Shown one piece after another: positions 10,269 through 20,121 of a stretch of DNA of 64,000 bases. Source of the DNA: Nitrospira sp. Ga0074138 (GTDB taxonomy: Bacteria > Nitrospirota > Nitrospiria > Nitrospirales > Nitrospiraceae). Each line of letters starts with the position of its first letter. Position 1 is the stretch's first letter. The stretch is from assembly GCA_001464735.1 (NCBI GenBank), contig LNDU01000043.1, positions 1-64,000 on the forward strand. Reading direction: 5' to 3'. Position numbers and translations under genes: made by a program. Under the pieces are notes generated by a model, which worked only from the letters and a program-made list of their open reading frames with translations, was not told where the DNA came from and searched no databases.

Positions 10269-10613
10269 CTACCGAAAGAGCGATGTCGGCATCTGCTCAT
10301 CGATCGATTCCATCAACGTCACCATCCGCCGTTCGACATCCGCTTCCCCTTGGACCCGCTTTTTCTCGGACTCAAACAGCTGATGAGCAAGGTTGATCGC
10401 CGTCAGCACCGCTAACTTCGATGGGGTCGTCGTCTTCATCCCTTCCGCCAGATGTTTCATATGATCGTCGACAAAATTGGCCAGCCGCCGGACATAGGCA
10501 TCATCGCCACCTCCCGTGATCGCGTACCGTTGACCATAAATTTCAACATCAATGGTCTTAGTCAATGGCCACCTCCTTAGGATCTTCGACACCTTCAAGC
10601 AACTCCATCTCAT
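10269..10613 (-). CDS. zapA: Cell division protein ZapA
   Basis: TIDVEIYGQRYAITGGGDDAYVRRLANFVDDHM; start probably internal to the ORF. Confidence 0.88.
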   Translation of the reverse strand: MRWSCLKVSKILRRWPLTKTIDVEIYGQRYAITGGGDDAYVRRLANFVDDHMKHLAEGMKTTTPSKLAVLTAINLAHQLFESEKKRVQGEADVERRMVTLMESIDEQMPTSLFR

Positions 10614-10812
10614 TCATGACTTTCTCGATCCGCGCCTTGATATCCATCCGTTCCTTTTCCCATTGGCGATTCGTATCATCCTGCGAAGCCAACCGCTGGC
10701 GAGCCGCCTTGAGCTCTTCCTCTAAGAGCGCATTCTTTCGCTTGTACTCTTGGACAAGCTTCACCAGGTCACGAATTCTGGTTTCCAATGCATCAAGTCG
10801 ATCCAACGACAT
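10558..10812 (-). CDS. Coiled-coil protein (ZapB-like position and character)
   Basis: 84 aa coiled coil immediately upstream of zapA. Confidence 0.6.
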   Translation of the reverse strand: MSLDRLDALETRIRDLVKLVQEYKRKNALLEEELKAARQRLASQDDTNRQWEKERMDIKARIEKVMNEMELLEGVEDPKEVAID

Positions 10813-10878
10813 AATCAGCCCCTCTTCGTTATTGCCCCTACGGATTGTGGCGCACTATAAAAACTTCACAAGATCTTG

Positions 10879-13188
10879 TCAAGAAACGGCTTTTTGGATC
10901 CCGGCCAGACGCAGATATTCCTTATAGCTCCGTAATACCCGTTTGACGTATTGCCTGGTCTCCTGATAATGGATCAGCTCGACAAATTCATCCTCACTCC
11001 GCCCCCGATAGGTTGCTGCCCAGGTTCCCACCACGATCGGGCCGGCATTATATGCAGCGATCGTCTGCACGACATTGCCGGAAAACTGCGTAAACAGTTG
11101 CTCGACATACCGAGCCCCGATCCGGATATTTGTCTCTTGATCAAACAAATCTTCTCGGGAGAGGCTTGGAAGGCGGTGCTGTTGAGCCACGGCATTAGCG
11201 GTGGCGGGCATGACCTGCATCAATCCGATCGCTCCGACGCGAGAGACGGCTCTCCGATCATATTGACTCTCTTCCCGAATGATTGCCGCAACAAGAAACG
11301 GATCAACCCCGTTCGCTCCCGACATTTTGATCGTAGGAATCAAACCCGTGGGATAGGCCACGCTCCACAATCCATCTGCGACCACTCCACCGGTTCGCTC
11401 TAACTTTTCACGGAATCGAGACCGCACCAGACGCAAGGCATGATGGTAGGCACCGACCTCATTCAACATGATGGATAATGCCGCCAACACCTCTGAGTCA
11501 CGACTATATCGATCCGTCAACGCGCCGAGTTCTCTCGCGGCATCATGCTCAAGACCGAGCATTCTGAGTTCTACCGCCCGCCGGTACGCCGGGTGGAGCT
11601 CGATCTGCATCCGGCTACTTGCCTGACTGTCCTGGACCGGCGCCTGAGTGACTTCAGCAACAGACGGAGTGGACGAGACCGTGACGACTGAGCCTTCCTG
11701 TTTCGTCTGCCCTGGAACCGACAGGTCACTCTGTTCGCGCGCCAACTGGCAGTAGTAGGTGTGCGGAAACCGCTGACAGAGCAGCGCAAATATCTCCTTT
11801 GACTTCACACTTTCCACATGGCCGTAGGAACGTGCAATCCAATAGAGGGCTTGCGGCTCTAGATCGCTGTCCTTCTGATCGACGATCTGCTGCCACACGC
11901 TGATCGCCTCCTGATAACGAGCCGTTCGGTAAAGCACCCACCCTTCCCGCCATTGTGCTTCAGTTCGTTGAGAAGCCGGTTCTCCCAACTTGGCCACCTG
12001 CCGATACCTCGCGATTGCCTCATCGAACCGTGCCTCATCCTCAAGCCAGATCCCAGCAAATAGATTGATCTGCCCTTTCTGCTCTGGAGTGACCGTTCGC
12101 TTCGGGAGTGTCCGGCACAGATCCAAGAGCTTCTCCCCGAGTCCCTGTCTGAGATAGACCCTCGCCAGCCAGACAGTCGCCTCATCCGCGCGAGGCTCTC
12201 GCTCAGCCGTCAACGCATGAAAGGTCTCGCGTGCCTGGTCGTACAGCTTTAAACGAACTTGGGCGATGCCCAATTTCAGCCTGGCCTCCCCACGGTGAGA
12301 GGAGGTCGGATCTCGAGCCAGGAACTTTTTCAGCTCCTCGATGGCCTCCGCGTGGAGCGACTGCCCTAGAAAAGCCTGAGCGCGCTCATAATACGTGTCG
12401 GGCGCCGCGGTCCACGGGACCCCGCCAATATTGCCCCCAAGCAAAGTCTCGGCTTCCTTGGCCTCTTTCGTTTGCGGAAACTTCATCCACAGCTGTTTCA
12501 GCGTTTCTTGTCCTTCCGCCAATTTATTCTCTCGGAGCAAACAAGACGCCGACCGTAACCAAGCCTGAGCGACCTGAGGGTCCTTGTCATTGACATTGAG
12601 GGCCTTAGCGAACCAAGGCACGGCCTCGGGACAGCTGGACGCCTGATACCACGCTTCCCCGGCACGGAGCGCGACCTGATTGAGAAGATTAGAATCGGGG
12701 ACCGCTTGTGGCACCCCCTCAAACATACTGGCCGCCTCCTTGGCCTCCCCGAGACGCAGCAAAGCCTCTCCGATCCAGAATCGAATGTAATCGTCGAGCA
12801 CGAGAAAATCCCGCTGGGCTGCCCGAAGGTATGGCAGACTGCCTGCAGGATTCCGATCGATCAATATCACCCCGGACAGCAACCCGGCACGCTTGGCCCA
12901 CTGCGTCCCCGGAAATCCTTCCATCACCTTTCGGAGACGTTCCAGCTTGAGCGCCACCACTTGATCTTTCGTCAACGCCTGACCGAGTCGCTCTTTCGGC
13001 CAGGCCGCCGCCACAAAACACTCCTCTGCTGTCGTACAGCCAGTGACCGTCGATTGTTCGGAGGTCTCAACCTGTGCCGCATACCCGTCGTTTGAGAAAA
13101 CCGCTCCGAGGGCGAGCACCAGGATGGACGCGACCACCAGGCCGCAGCCATGGATAGAACGATACTTGGTAGAAATCTTCATCATGAT
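10879..13188 (-). CDS. Soluble lytic murein transglycosylase with N-terminal TPR-like superhelix
   Basis: ANGVDPFLVAAIIREESQYDRRAVSRVGAIGLMQVMPATANAVA and AYNAGP SLT motifs; start set at MMKIS because the track ORF overlaps rlmN on the opposite strand. Confidence 0.9.
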   Translation of the reverse strand: MMMKISTKYRSIHGCGLVVASILVLALGAVFSNDGYAAQVETSEQSTVTGCTTAEECFVAAAWPKERLGQALTKDQVVALKLERLRKVMEGFPGTQWAKRAGLLSGVILIDRNPAGSLPYLRAAQRDFLVLDDYIRFWIGEALLRLGEAKEAASMFEGVPQAVPDSNLLNQVALRAGEAWYQASSCPEAVPWFAKALNVNDKDPQVAQAWLRSASCLLRENKLAEGQETLKQLWMKFPQTKEAKEAETLLGGNIGGVPWTAAPDTYYERAQAFLGQSLHAEAIEELKKFLARDPTSSHRGEARLKLGIAQVRLKLYDQARETFHALTAEREPRADEATVWLARVYLRQGLGEKLLDLCRTLPKRTVTPEQKGQINLFAGIWLEDEARFDEAIARYRQVAKLGEPASQRTEAQWREGWVLYRTARYQEAISVWQQIVDQKDSDLEPQALYWIARSYGHVESVKSKEIFALLCQRFPHTYYCQLAREQSDLSVPGQTKQEGSVVTVSSTPSVAEVTQAPVQDSQASSRMQIELHPAYRRAVELRMLGLEHDAARELGALTDRYSRDSEVLAALSIMLNEVGAYHHALRLVRSRFREKLERTGGVVADGLWSVAYPTGLIPTIKMSGANGVDPFLVAAIIREESQYDRRAVSRVGAIGLMQVMPATANAVAQQHRLPSLSREDLFDQETNIRIGARYVEQLFTQFSGNVVQTIAAYNAGPIVVGTWAATYRGRSEDEFVELIHYQETRQYVKRVLRSYKEYLRLAGIQKAVS

Positions 13189-13321
13189 GGCCTGACCACA
13201 CTCATCCGAGTTCATTATATACAGAGCTGTCTGCAATGAAAGAAGTTTCCGGACCCAATGATGGGCATGGCCGTATGCGGCATGACTTCCGCTATGGTAG
13301 GCTCCTAGCGTTGAGGATGAT

Positions 13322-14422
13322 ATGGCCGACTCGCCGATAATCGCTTCCGGTACCGTGACAACGCTCTTGGGTCTCACCGAACCCCAGATGGTCAGGTTTG
13401 TCCGCGCGCAAGACTGGCCGGACTATCGCGCACAGCAAATCTTACGATGGCTCTATCAACGGCGCGCGCGAACGCTCACCGACATGACGGATCTCCCGAT
13501 GCATGATCGCATGGCGCTCTCTCCATCCACTAAGGTCGGGCGCTCGGCTCAGACCACGATCTTATCGTCCCAGGACGGAACCCGCAAATTGCTCTTGATG
13601 CTCGACGATGGCCTGACGATCGAGGCCGTCCTGATTCCGGATGAGGATCGGCTGACGCTCTGCGTGTCAACTCAGGTCGGATGTATGTTGGATTGTGGAT
13701 TCTGCCTGACTGGGAGAATGGGACTGAAACGCAATCTCAAGCTTCATGAAATCATCGATCAGATCCTGACCGCGCAAGACCTGCTGAGCTCCGATGAACA
13801 CATTACAAATCTCGTGTTCATGGGGATGGGAGAACCTCTGGCCAATGTGGAGAGTCTTAAGGCGGCCGTGACTGCGTTGACCAACAAACCGTGGGGTCTT
13901 GGGTGGTCGCGTAGACGCCTGACGGTGTCCACAGCGGGGTTGGCATCTCGCCTTCCGGAGGTCGCAGCGCTCGGCGTGAACCTCGCCATCTCGCTCAATG
14001 CCACCACTGAAGAACAGCGACGAGCGCTGATGCCTGCCGCCAGCGAGATCGCTTCACTGAAATCACTGCTGGCTGCCTGTCGCCGCTATCCGCTCGCCCC
14101 TCGCCAACGGCTGACCTTCGAATATGTGCTGCTCGCCGACGTCAACGATCATGCAGCTGATGCCCGCCGACTGATTCAATTGCTCAGAGCCATGCGATGC
14201 AAGGTCAACTTGATTCCGTTCAATGAATTTCCAGGCAGCCCTTTTCGTCGCCCGTCCGAACAGGCGGTTCTTCGTTTTCAATCCATCCTCCGCGACGCCG
14301 GCCTCGATGCATTTGTTCGAAAGAGCCGAGGACGGGACGTTCTCGGCGCCTGCGGACAACTTGGAGAGCTCCCCAGCAACCGACCCTCCCTTACCTTGAC
14401 ACCTATTGAAACTCGTTGCTAG
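13322..14422 (+). CDS. rlmN: 23S rRNA (adenine2503-C2)-methyltransferase
   Basis: Radical SAM motif CMLDCGFCLTG; NLVFMGMGEPLAN; RRLTVSTAGL; NLIPFNEFPGSPFRRPSE. Confidence 0.96.
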   Translation: MADSPIIASGTVTTLLGLTEPQMVRFVRAQDWPDYRAQQILRWLYQRRARTLTDMTDLPMHDRMALSPSTKVGRSAQTTILSSQDGTRKLLLMLDDGLTIEAVLIPDEDRLTLCVSTQVGCMLDCGFCLTGRMGLKRNLKLHEIIDQILTAQDLLSSDEHITNLVFMGMGEPLANVESLKAAVTALTNKPWGLGWSRRRLTVSTAGLASRLPEVAALGVNLAISLNATTEEQRRALMPAASEIASLKSLLAACRRYPLAPRQRLTFEYVLLADVNDHAADARRLIQLLRAMRCKVNLIPFNEFPGSPFRRPSEQAVLRFQSILRDAGLDAFVRKSRGRDVLGACGQLGELPSNRPSLTLTPIETRC

Positions 14423-14431
14423 CATAGTAAT

Positions 14432-15823
14432 TTGTACCTCATCATGATCATGCAGACTATCCACTATCATTGGCGCATCCACCTCTTAACGGCGCTGCTC
14501 GTCTTCAGCTCGATCTCGGTCTCGCTCGGAGCAGAACCGAGTGAATACATCCTCTCGAACGGCATGAAAGTGCTGCTGGTTGAAGTTCCCAAGGCTCCGG
14601 TAGCCACAGTGCAGGTGTGGTACAAAGTCGGTTCTCGAAACGAGGTGATGGGGAGGGCCGGACTCTCACACATGCTTGAGCACATGATGTTCAAGGGCAC
14701 GGCGCGGTATCCGAAAGGTTCATTTTCTAAAATCGTGAGAAAGAACGGCGGCATCGACAACGCGTTTACCGGACAAGACTTTACCGCCTATTTTGAGAAC
14801 GTGGCAGCGGATCGTGTTGGACTGGCTCTTGAGCTGGAGGCCGATCGAATGCAGGGCCTCCTTCTCGATCACAGCGAATTTCAGACCGAGCGCGACGTCG
14901 TAAGAGAAGAGCGCCGCCTCAGATCCGAAGATGACCCGCAGGGTGCGCTGGTTGAAGCCCTCTTTGCCCAAGCCTTCCTCAGTCATCCCTACCATTGGCC
15001 CGTCATCGGATGGTTCGCCGATCTCGATGCGATGTCCCTGGAAGACTTGCAACGCCACTACGACACGTTTTACTCTCCCAACAATGCAACCCTTGTGGTT
15101 GTGGGCGATATCAAGGCCGACGCTCTACTGCCGACGATCAAGCGTCTGTTTGAACCGATTCCCAGAGGTCCCTCCCCAAAACAAACCCTGGCGCCGGAAC
15201 CGGAACAGCGAGGTGAGCGCCGTTTTCTTTTGAAACGCGAGGCACAAGTGCCGTTTGTCATGATGGGGTTTCGCGTACCCAACTATTCGAGTGAGGACTC
15301 CTATGCGCTCGACATTCTCGAATCGGTCCTCTCGCACGGGAAAAGTTCTCGGCTCTACCAGAACTTGGTCTATGAGCAGAAGAATTCTTTGTCGGTCGGG
15401 GCAGAGTACAGTCTAATCCAGACGGATCCCAGTCTCTTTTATTTCTACTCGCTGGTCAATCCCACCGCGAAGGTAGAAGCGGTCGAGGAGGCTCTACACC
15501 GCGAGATTCACCGGCTTCAGAATGAGCCGCCGTCCGAGCAGGAGCTTCAGCGGGCCAAAAATCAGGTAGAAGCCTCACGCGTCTTTGAGCAGGATTCGAA
15601 TTTTCGTCATGCCATGCTGTTGGGACAATTGGAATCGGTCGGTGCCGGCTGGCGACGACTCGATCAATACATAGAACGGATCCGCGCAGTCACGGCGAAA
15701 GACATCCAACGCGTCGCGAAGCAGTATCTGACCCAAGACAATCGGACCATCGGCATTCTTATTCCTTTACCCCCGAAGCCCCCAGAATCAAGTCCCGCAA
15801 CAGCTCAAGAAGGAAAGTCATAG
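14432..15823 (+). CDS. M16 family zinc peptidase with HxxEH
   Basis: GLSHMLEHMMFKGTARYPKG contains the inverted zinc motif HMLEH. Confidence 0.93.
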   Translation: MYLIMIMQTIHYHWRIHLLTALLVFSSISVSLGAEPSEYILSNGMKVLLVEVPKAPVATVQVWYKVGSRNEVMGRAGLSHMLEHMMFKGTARYPKGSFSKIVRKNGGIDNAFTGQDFTAYFENVAADRVGLALELEADRMQGLLLDHSEFQTERDVVREERRLRSEDDPQGALVEALFAQAFLSHPYHWPVIGWFADLDAMSLEDLQRHYDTFYSPNNATLVVVGDIKADALLPTIKRLFEPIPRGPSPKQTLAPEPEQRGERRFLLKREAQVPFVMMGFRVPNYSSEDSYALDILESVLSHGKSSRLYQNLVYEQKNSLSVGAEYSLIQTDPSLFYFYSLVNPTAKVEAVEEALHREIHRLQNEPPSEQELQRAKNQVEASRVFEQDSNFRHAMLLGQLESVGAGWRRLDQYIERIRAVTAKDIQRVAKQYLTQDNRTIGILIPLPPKPPESSPATAQEGKS

Positions 15824-15831
15824 AGGCGGTC

Positions 15832-17229
15832 ATGGGTAAGGAATCCAGAAACAAGAGAGGCCAGGGGGCTGACCCACGATCCATCCAACGAAGATCAGTG
15901 CCTTCCTTGATGGGACTAGTCCAGTGTGTCGTACTCGTGATGTGTATCACGACGACAGGGCTTGCCGCCGACATTGCACCGATGAGATTCATAGCTCCCA
16001 ACGGTATGACGGTACTCGTCCTGGAACAACATTTCCTTCCCATCGTTGAAATCCATGCCCTGATCAAAGCTGGCGCTGCGCAGGATCCTCCAGAAAAAGC
16101 GGGTGTGGCAAATTTGGTGGCCAGCCTCTTGGATGAAGGGACAACAACCAGATCCTCGAAGCAACTGGCCGAACAGATTGATTTTGTCGGTGGCTCGCTG
16201 GCGGTCCAGGCAGGCGAAGACTACACAACCGCATCTGCACGCACACTCAAAAAAGATATCGATCTCGGGTTCACCCTGTTGGCTGATATTCTTCAGCACC
16301 CGGCTTTCCCCAAGCAAGAATTTGAACGGGTCCGATCTCAGATCCTTGGGGAAATTTCTAGCGACAATGATGATCCCGGACATGTCGCCATGAAGACCTT
16401 CAATCAGTTGGTCTTCCAAAACCATCCCTATCGTTGGCCAGTGAATGGCACAGAAGAGACACTGAGTAAGATCACCTTGGCTGAGGTTCAAAGCTTCTAT
16501 ACCAAGGAGTATCTACCCAACCAAGTGATCCTGACAATTGTCGGTGACGTCACGGCGGAGCAAGCGACGACGCTAGTACAGACGCATTTCGGATCATGGA
16601 AGAAAGGGGTTGTGCCGTCCAGAGCGGTTAAGAAGCCGCCGGCCATCGACAAGAAGACCGTGCAGCTCGTCGAGAAGGATCTCACACAATCCACCATTGT
16701 GATCGGTCACCCTGGAATCAGTCGAACCAATCCTGATTTTTACGCCGTTACCGTCATGAATCATATCCTGGGTGCTGGAGGATTTTCGTCTCGCCTTATG
16801 GATTCCATCCGGGACAAACAGGGGCTGGCATACGGGATCATGAGTCATTACGATGCACGGGTGATGCCGGGCTCGTTCTGGATCAACCTGCAGACTCGGA
16901 CAGAAACCACCAATCAAGCCATCAGCGGCGTCTTGATCGAAATGAAGGCGATTCGCGAGGCCCCGGTCAGCGATCAGGAATTGGCCGATGCCAAAGCATT
17001 TTTGATGGGCAGCTTCCCCTTACGGCTGGATTCTACGTCGAAGCTGGCGCAAGTCTTGGCGCAAGTGGAGTTTTTTGGATTGGGATTCGACTATTTTAGT
17101 CAGTACCCAAAATGGATTGAGCGAGTGACGAAAGAGGACGTGCAGCGCGTGGCCAAACAGTACCTGGACCCTCAGCACTACGCCCTCGTCGTGGTTGGCA
17201 ATATCGCGAAGGCAAAAGTTCGCCACTAG
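15832..17229 (+). CDS. M16 family protein lacking HxxEH (presumed non-catalytic partner)
   Basis: M16 fold sequence; the equivalent of the zinc motif reads GVANLVASLLDEGTTTRSS; retains SRLMDSIRDKQGLAY. Confidence 0.9.
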   Translation: MGKESRNKRGQGADPRSIQRRSVPSLMGLVQCVVLVMCITTTGLAADIAPMRFIAPNGMTVLVLEQHFLPIVEIHALIKAGAAQDPPEKAGVANLVASLLDEGTTTRSSKQLAEQIDFVGGSLAVQAGEDYTTASARTLKKDIDLGFTLLADILQHPAFPKQEFERVRSQILGEISSDNDDPGHVAMKTFNQLVFQNHPYRWPVNGTEETLSKITLAEVQSFYTKEYLPNQVILTIVGDVTAEQATTLVQTHFGSWKKGVVPSRAVKKPPAIDKKTVQLVEKDLTQSTIVIGHPGISRTNPDFYAVTVMNHILGAGGFSSRLMDSIRDKQGLAYGIMSHYDARVMPGSFWINLQTRTETTNQAISGVLIEMKAIREAPVSDQELADAKAFLMGSFPLRLDSTSKLAQVLAQVEFFGLGFDYFSQYPKWIERVTKEDVQRVAKQYLDPQHYALVVVGNIAKAKVRH

Positions 17230-17249
17230 GCTCAAGTAAAGCGCACGTT

Positions 17250-18059
17250 ATGCAATCGCCCCTTTTGCAACAAAAGCTCGATCAGCTGCGAACCCTCCTA
17301 ACAGAGATGGGCTCGGTCGTGGTGGCCTATTCCGGTGGAATCGACAGCACCTTCGTTCTGAAAGTCGCGCACGACCAACTTCACGAGAAGGCGGTCGGCA
17401 TCACGGCTATCTCACCGACGTTTCCATCTATTGAGTTGGAAGCCGCCGAAAGGATCGCTCAGGAGATCGGTGCCCGCCATGAAACCGTGCAGACGGATCA
17501 GCTGGCCATTGATGACTTCGTCAAAAACGACGCGAATCGCTGTTTTCACTGCAAGACCGACCTGTATCAACTTCTTGGTAATGTGCGGCAATCACGGGCG
17601 GCCGCGTATGTCGTCGATGGAACCAACCTGGACGATCTGGGTGATGACCGTCCCGGCATCAAAGCGGCTCGGGAATGGGGCGTGCGAAGCCCGCTCGTTG
17701 AGGCTGAACTGTCGAAAGTTGATATCCGCATCCTTGCCAAAGAGCTGGGACTTTCAAATTGGGACAAGCCGGCCGCTGCCTGCCTTTCATCAAGAATCCC
17801 GCGTGGAATCGTAATCACCAGCGCACAATTAAGCCGCGTCGAAGGAGCTGAAGCTGTGCTCCATCATGAAGGATTCCGTCATTTTCGAGTGCGAAATCAC
17901 GGTGAGATTGCGCGGATTGAATTGGCACAGGACGAACTCCCCCGGCTCATGGAATCAAATCGCTGTACGGAAATTAGTGCCAGGCTGAAAGAGCTGGGGT
18001 TTAAATTCGTAACGGTCGATCTGGAAGGCTACCGGCCGGGTGGAGTCACCCTAAGCTGA
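17250..18059 (+). CDS. larE: ATP-dependent sacrificial sulfur transferase LarE
   Basis: VVAYSGGIDSTFVLKVA PP-loop; NRCFHCKTDLY; ACLSSRIPRG. Confidence 0.93.
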   Translation: MQSPLLQQKLDQLRTLLTEMGSVVVAYSGGIDSTFVLKVAHDQLHEKAVGITAISPTFPSIELEAAERIAQEIGARHETVQTDQLAIDDFVKNDANRCFHCKTDLYQLLGNVRQSRAAAYVVDGTNLDDLGDDRPGIKAAREWGVRSPLVEAELSKVDIRILAKELGLSNWDKPAAACLSSRIPRGIVITSAQLSRVEGAEAVLHHEGFRHFRVRNHGEIARIELAQDELPRLMESNRCTEISARLKELGFKFVTVDLEGYRPGGVTLS

Positions 18060-18082
18060 CTCCACCCGCAGATCACGGCAAC

Positions 18083-18589
18083 TTAACGGGGCTGTGATTT
18101 GGAAAGCGCCTCAAGCGCCTCGTCTGCATATTTTTTGTGATCAGCCTCTACTAAGCTCCGCTGAACCACTTTCTCCGCTACCATCAAGGCGAGTTCTGTT
18201 GTCTGGGCTCGGATGTCTTGCAACGCCTTACGGCGCTCTTGCTCGATCTGACGCGTCGCATCACCTTTGATACGCTCCGCTTCTGCGGTCAACCGCTGTT
18301 CATTCTCATCGAGCAACCGTTGAGCCCGCTCCTTTGCCGTCGCGAGGATGGCCTCAGCCTCCTTCCCCGCCGTATTGAGCTTGGCTTCATATTCCTTGAG
18401 CCGTCGCTCGGCCTCAGACCGGTGCTGCTCGGCCTGATCGAGGCTGTCCTTAATTTTCTTTTCGCGTTCTTCCAAGGCGCTCAAGATACCGGGAAAGGCA
18501 TACTTGTAGAGCACGAACAGGAGAATCCCAAACGAAATGACTTCCCAGAAAATCAACGAGGAAAAAAAGTCAGGTTCAAACTGTGGCAT
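18083..18589 (-). CDS. atpF: F0F1 ATP synthase subunit b
   Basis: N-terminal TM plus long coiled coil; follows c and a subunit genes. Confidence 0.92.
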   Translation of the reverse strand: MPQFEPDFFSSLIFWEVISFGILLFVLYKYAFPGILSALEEREKKIKDSLDQAEQHRSEAERRLKEYEAKLNTAGKEAEAILATAKERAQRLLDENEQRLTAEAERIKGDATRQIEQERRKALQDIRAQTTELALMVAEKVVQRSLVEADHKKYADEALEALSKSQPR

Positions 18590-18674
18590 GTGCGTGTTCG
18601 TGAAACGTTAAGCGTGAATCGCTACACGAGAAAGATCTCTCGATGAACGGTTCACGAATAACGGTTAACGCTCC

Positions 18675-18905
18675 CTACTTCCGAAAACCCATGATGATGA
18701 AGGCGATGACCAAGCCATATAGCGCAATGGCTTCGACCAGCGCGAACCCGATCCACATGTACTTGGTGACGCGAGCTTCTGCTTCAGGCTGACGTGCCAC
18801 CACTTCAATCATCTTTCCGAAAATGTAGCCGATTCCCACACCGGCCCCGGCAAATCCTGCCGCGGCACATCCCATACCGATCAACCCTGCTGCTGCTGAA
18901 TCCAT
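18675..18905 (-). CDS. atpE: F0F1 ATP synthase subunit c
   Basis: 76 aa two-helix hairpin: AAAGFAGAGVGIGYIFGKMIEVVARQPEA...FALVEAIALYGLVIAFI. Confidence 0.96.
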   Translation of the reverse strand: MDSAAAGLIGMGCAAAGFAGAGVGIGYIFGKMIEVVARQPEAEARVTKYMWIGFALVEAIALYGLVIAFIIMGFRK

Positions 18906-18941
18906 TATGTCTTACTCCTCCCTTGGCTAAACCCGCATGTG

Positions 18942-19691
18942 CTAATGCGCATGCTCTTCATGGCCATGTAAATGAAATGCGTCTCCCAAGTAGACGCACG
19001 TCAAGATCGTAAAAATATATGCTTGGATGAACGCAATACCAAATTCCAATAAATAGATCGCCACCGTAAACACGAAGGGTAACCACCCGATCAGCAAGCC
19101 CCCACTGATTGTGAGACCGAACAGAACCGCGAGCATGACGTGGCCAGCCGTCATATTGGCAAAGAGCCGCACCGCCAAGGAAATGGGCCGTGCAATCTGG
19201 CTGATGATCTCGATCGGGACCATGAGAGGCACCAGCCATCCTGGCGTGCCAGGCGGGATAAGAATGCCCAGAAACTTCACCCCGTGTATTGAGAAGCCCA
19301 CGACCAAGCTAATCCCATAGACCAGGAAGGAAAAGGCCGCCGTCACAATGATCTGGCTCGTCACGGTATAGGCCCCAGGAATGAGCCCGATGTAGTTGGA
19401 GAAGAGGATAAACACAAAGAGCGTGGCGACGAGGGGGAAAAATCGCATGCCATCTTTGCCCATGGTTTCCATGATCATGGTGCGAATGAAATCCACCATC
19501 ATCTCCGCCAAGCTCTGGAGCTTGCCTGGGACGAGCTTGCGCGATGATCCAGCCATAACCATCAGCACCGCTGCCACGGCAATGACAACCCACATAAACA
19601 CCACAGCTTTATTGATGGAGAGATCCAATCCACCGATCGAAATCGGGACCCAGCGTTGGAGTTCAAATTGATGAAGCGGACTTTCTTCCAT
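18942..19691 (-). CDS. atpB: F0F1 ATP synthase subunit a
   Basis: RPISLAVRLFANMTAGHVMLAV; LEFGIAFIQAYIFTILTCVYLGDAFHLH. Confidence 0.96.
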   Translation of the reverse strand: MEESPLHQFELQRWVPISIGGLDLSINKAVVFMWVVIAVAAVLMVMAGSSRKLVPGKLQSLAEMMVDFIRTMIMETMGKDGMRFFPLVATLFVFILFSNYIGLIPGAYTVTSQIIVTAAFSFLVYGISLVVGFSIHGVKFLGILIPPGTPGWLVPLMVPIEIISQIARPISLAVRLFANMTAGHVMLAVLFGLTISGGLLIGWLPFVFTVAIYLLEFGIAFIQAYIFTILTCVYLGDAFHLHGHEEHAH

Positions 19692-19703
19692 GACGATCCT
19701 TAA

Positions 19704-20024
19704 CTATTCCCTGTTATTCGAGTTGTCTACTGCCTCTTGCCATCGCTGTACGGATCGGTAGACGCTTCTGATACCTGCCGCCAACCCAAAGACCAACCCC
19801 ACAACAAGCCCCCACGGAGCCGACTCTAGCAGATAGGCATCAATCGCCCATCCAAGCCCACCGCCGACGATTAGCGCAGCCAGCAGTTCCGTTCCGATTC
19901 GAACGGCTTGACCAAGCCCCGCGTATAGAGGATCTTGTGAAGGGGCCATCCCAAACCCACGGAAGGCGAGAGCACGTGAGCAGAACTCTGCCCGTGATGG
20001 GGTTCGCAATTTAAACAAAACCAT
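19704..20024 (-). CDS. AtpZ/AtpI-like protein
   Basis: Two-TM small protein (GGGLGWAIDAYL...GLVVGLVFGLAAGIRSVYR) directly upstream of atpB. Confidence 0.75.
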   Translation of the reverse strand: MVLFKLRTPSRAEFCSRALAFRGFGMAPSQDPLYAGLGQAVRIGTELLAALIVGGGLGWAIDAYLLESAPWGLVVGLVFGLAAGIRSVYRSVQRWQEAVDNSNNRE

Positions 20025-20121
20025 GCTTGCAATGTCAAGCGGTTAGAGGGCTATGCGCGCAGAAATTGCTTCGGTATATACGGTATAGTGATCTCCCGTT
20101 CGTGTTGAGAATACGTCGCCT

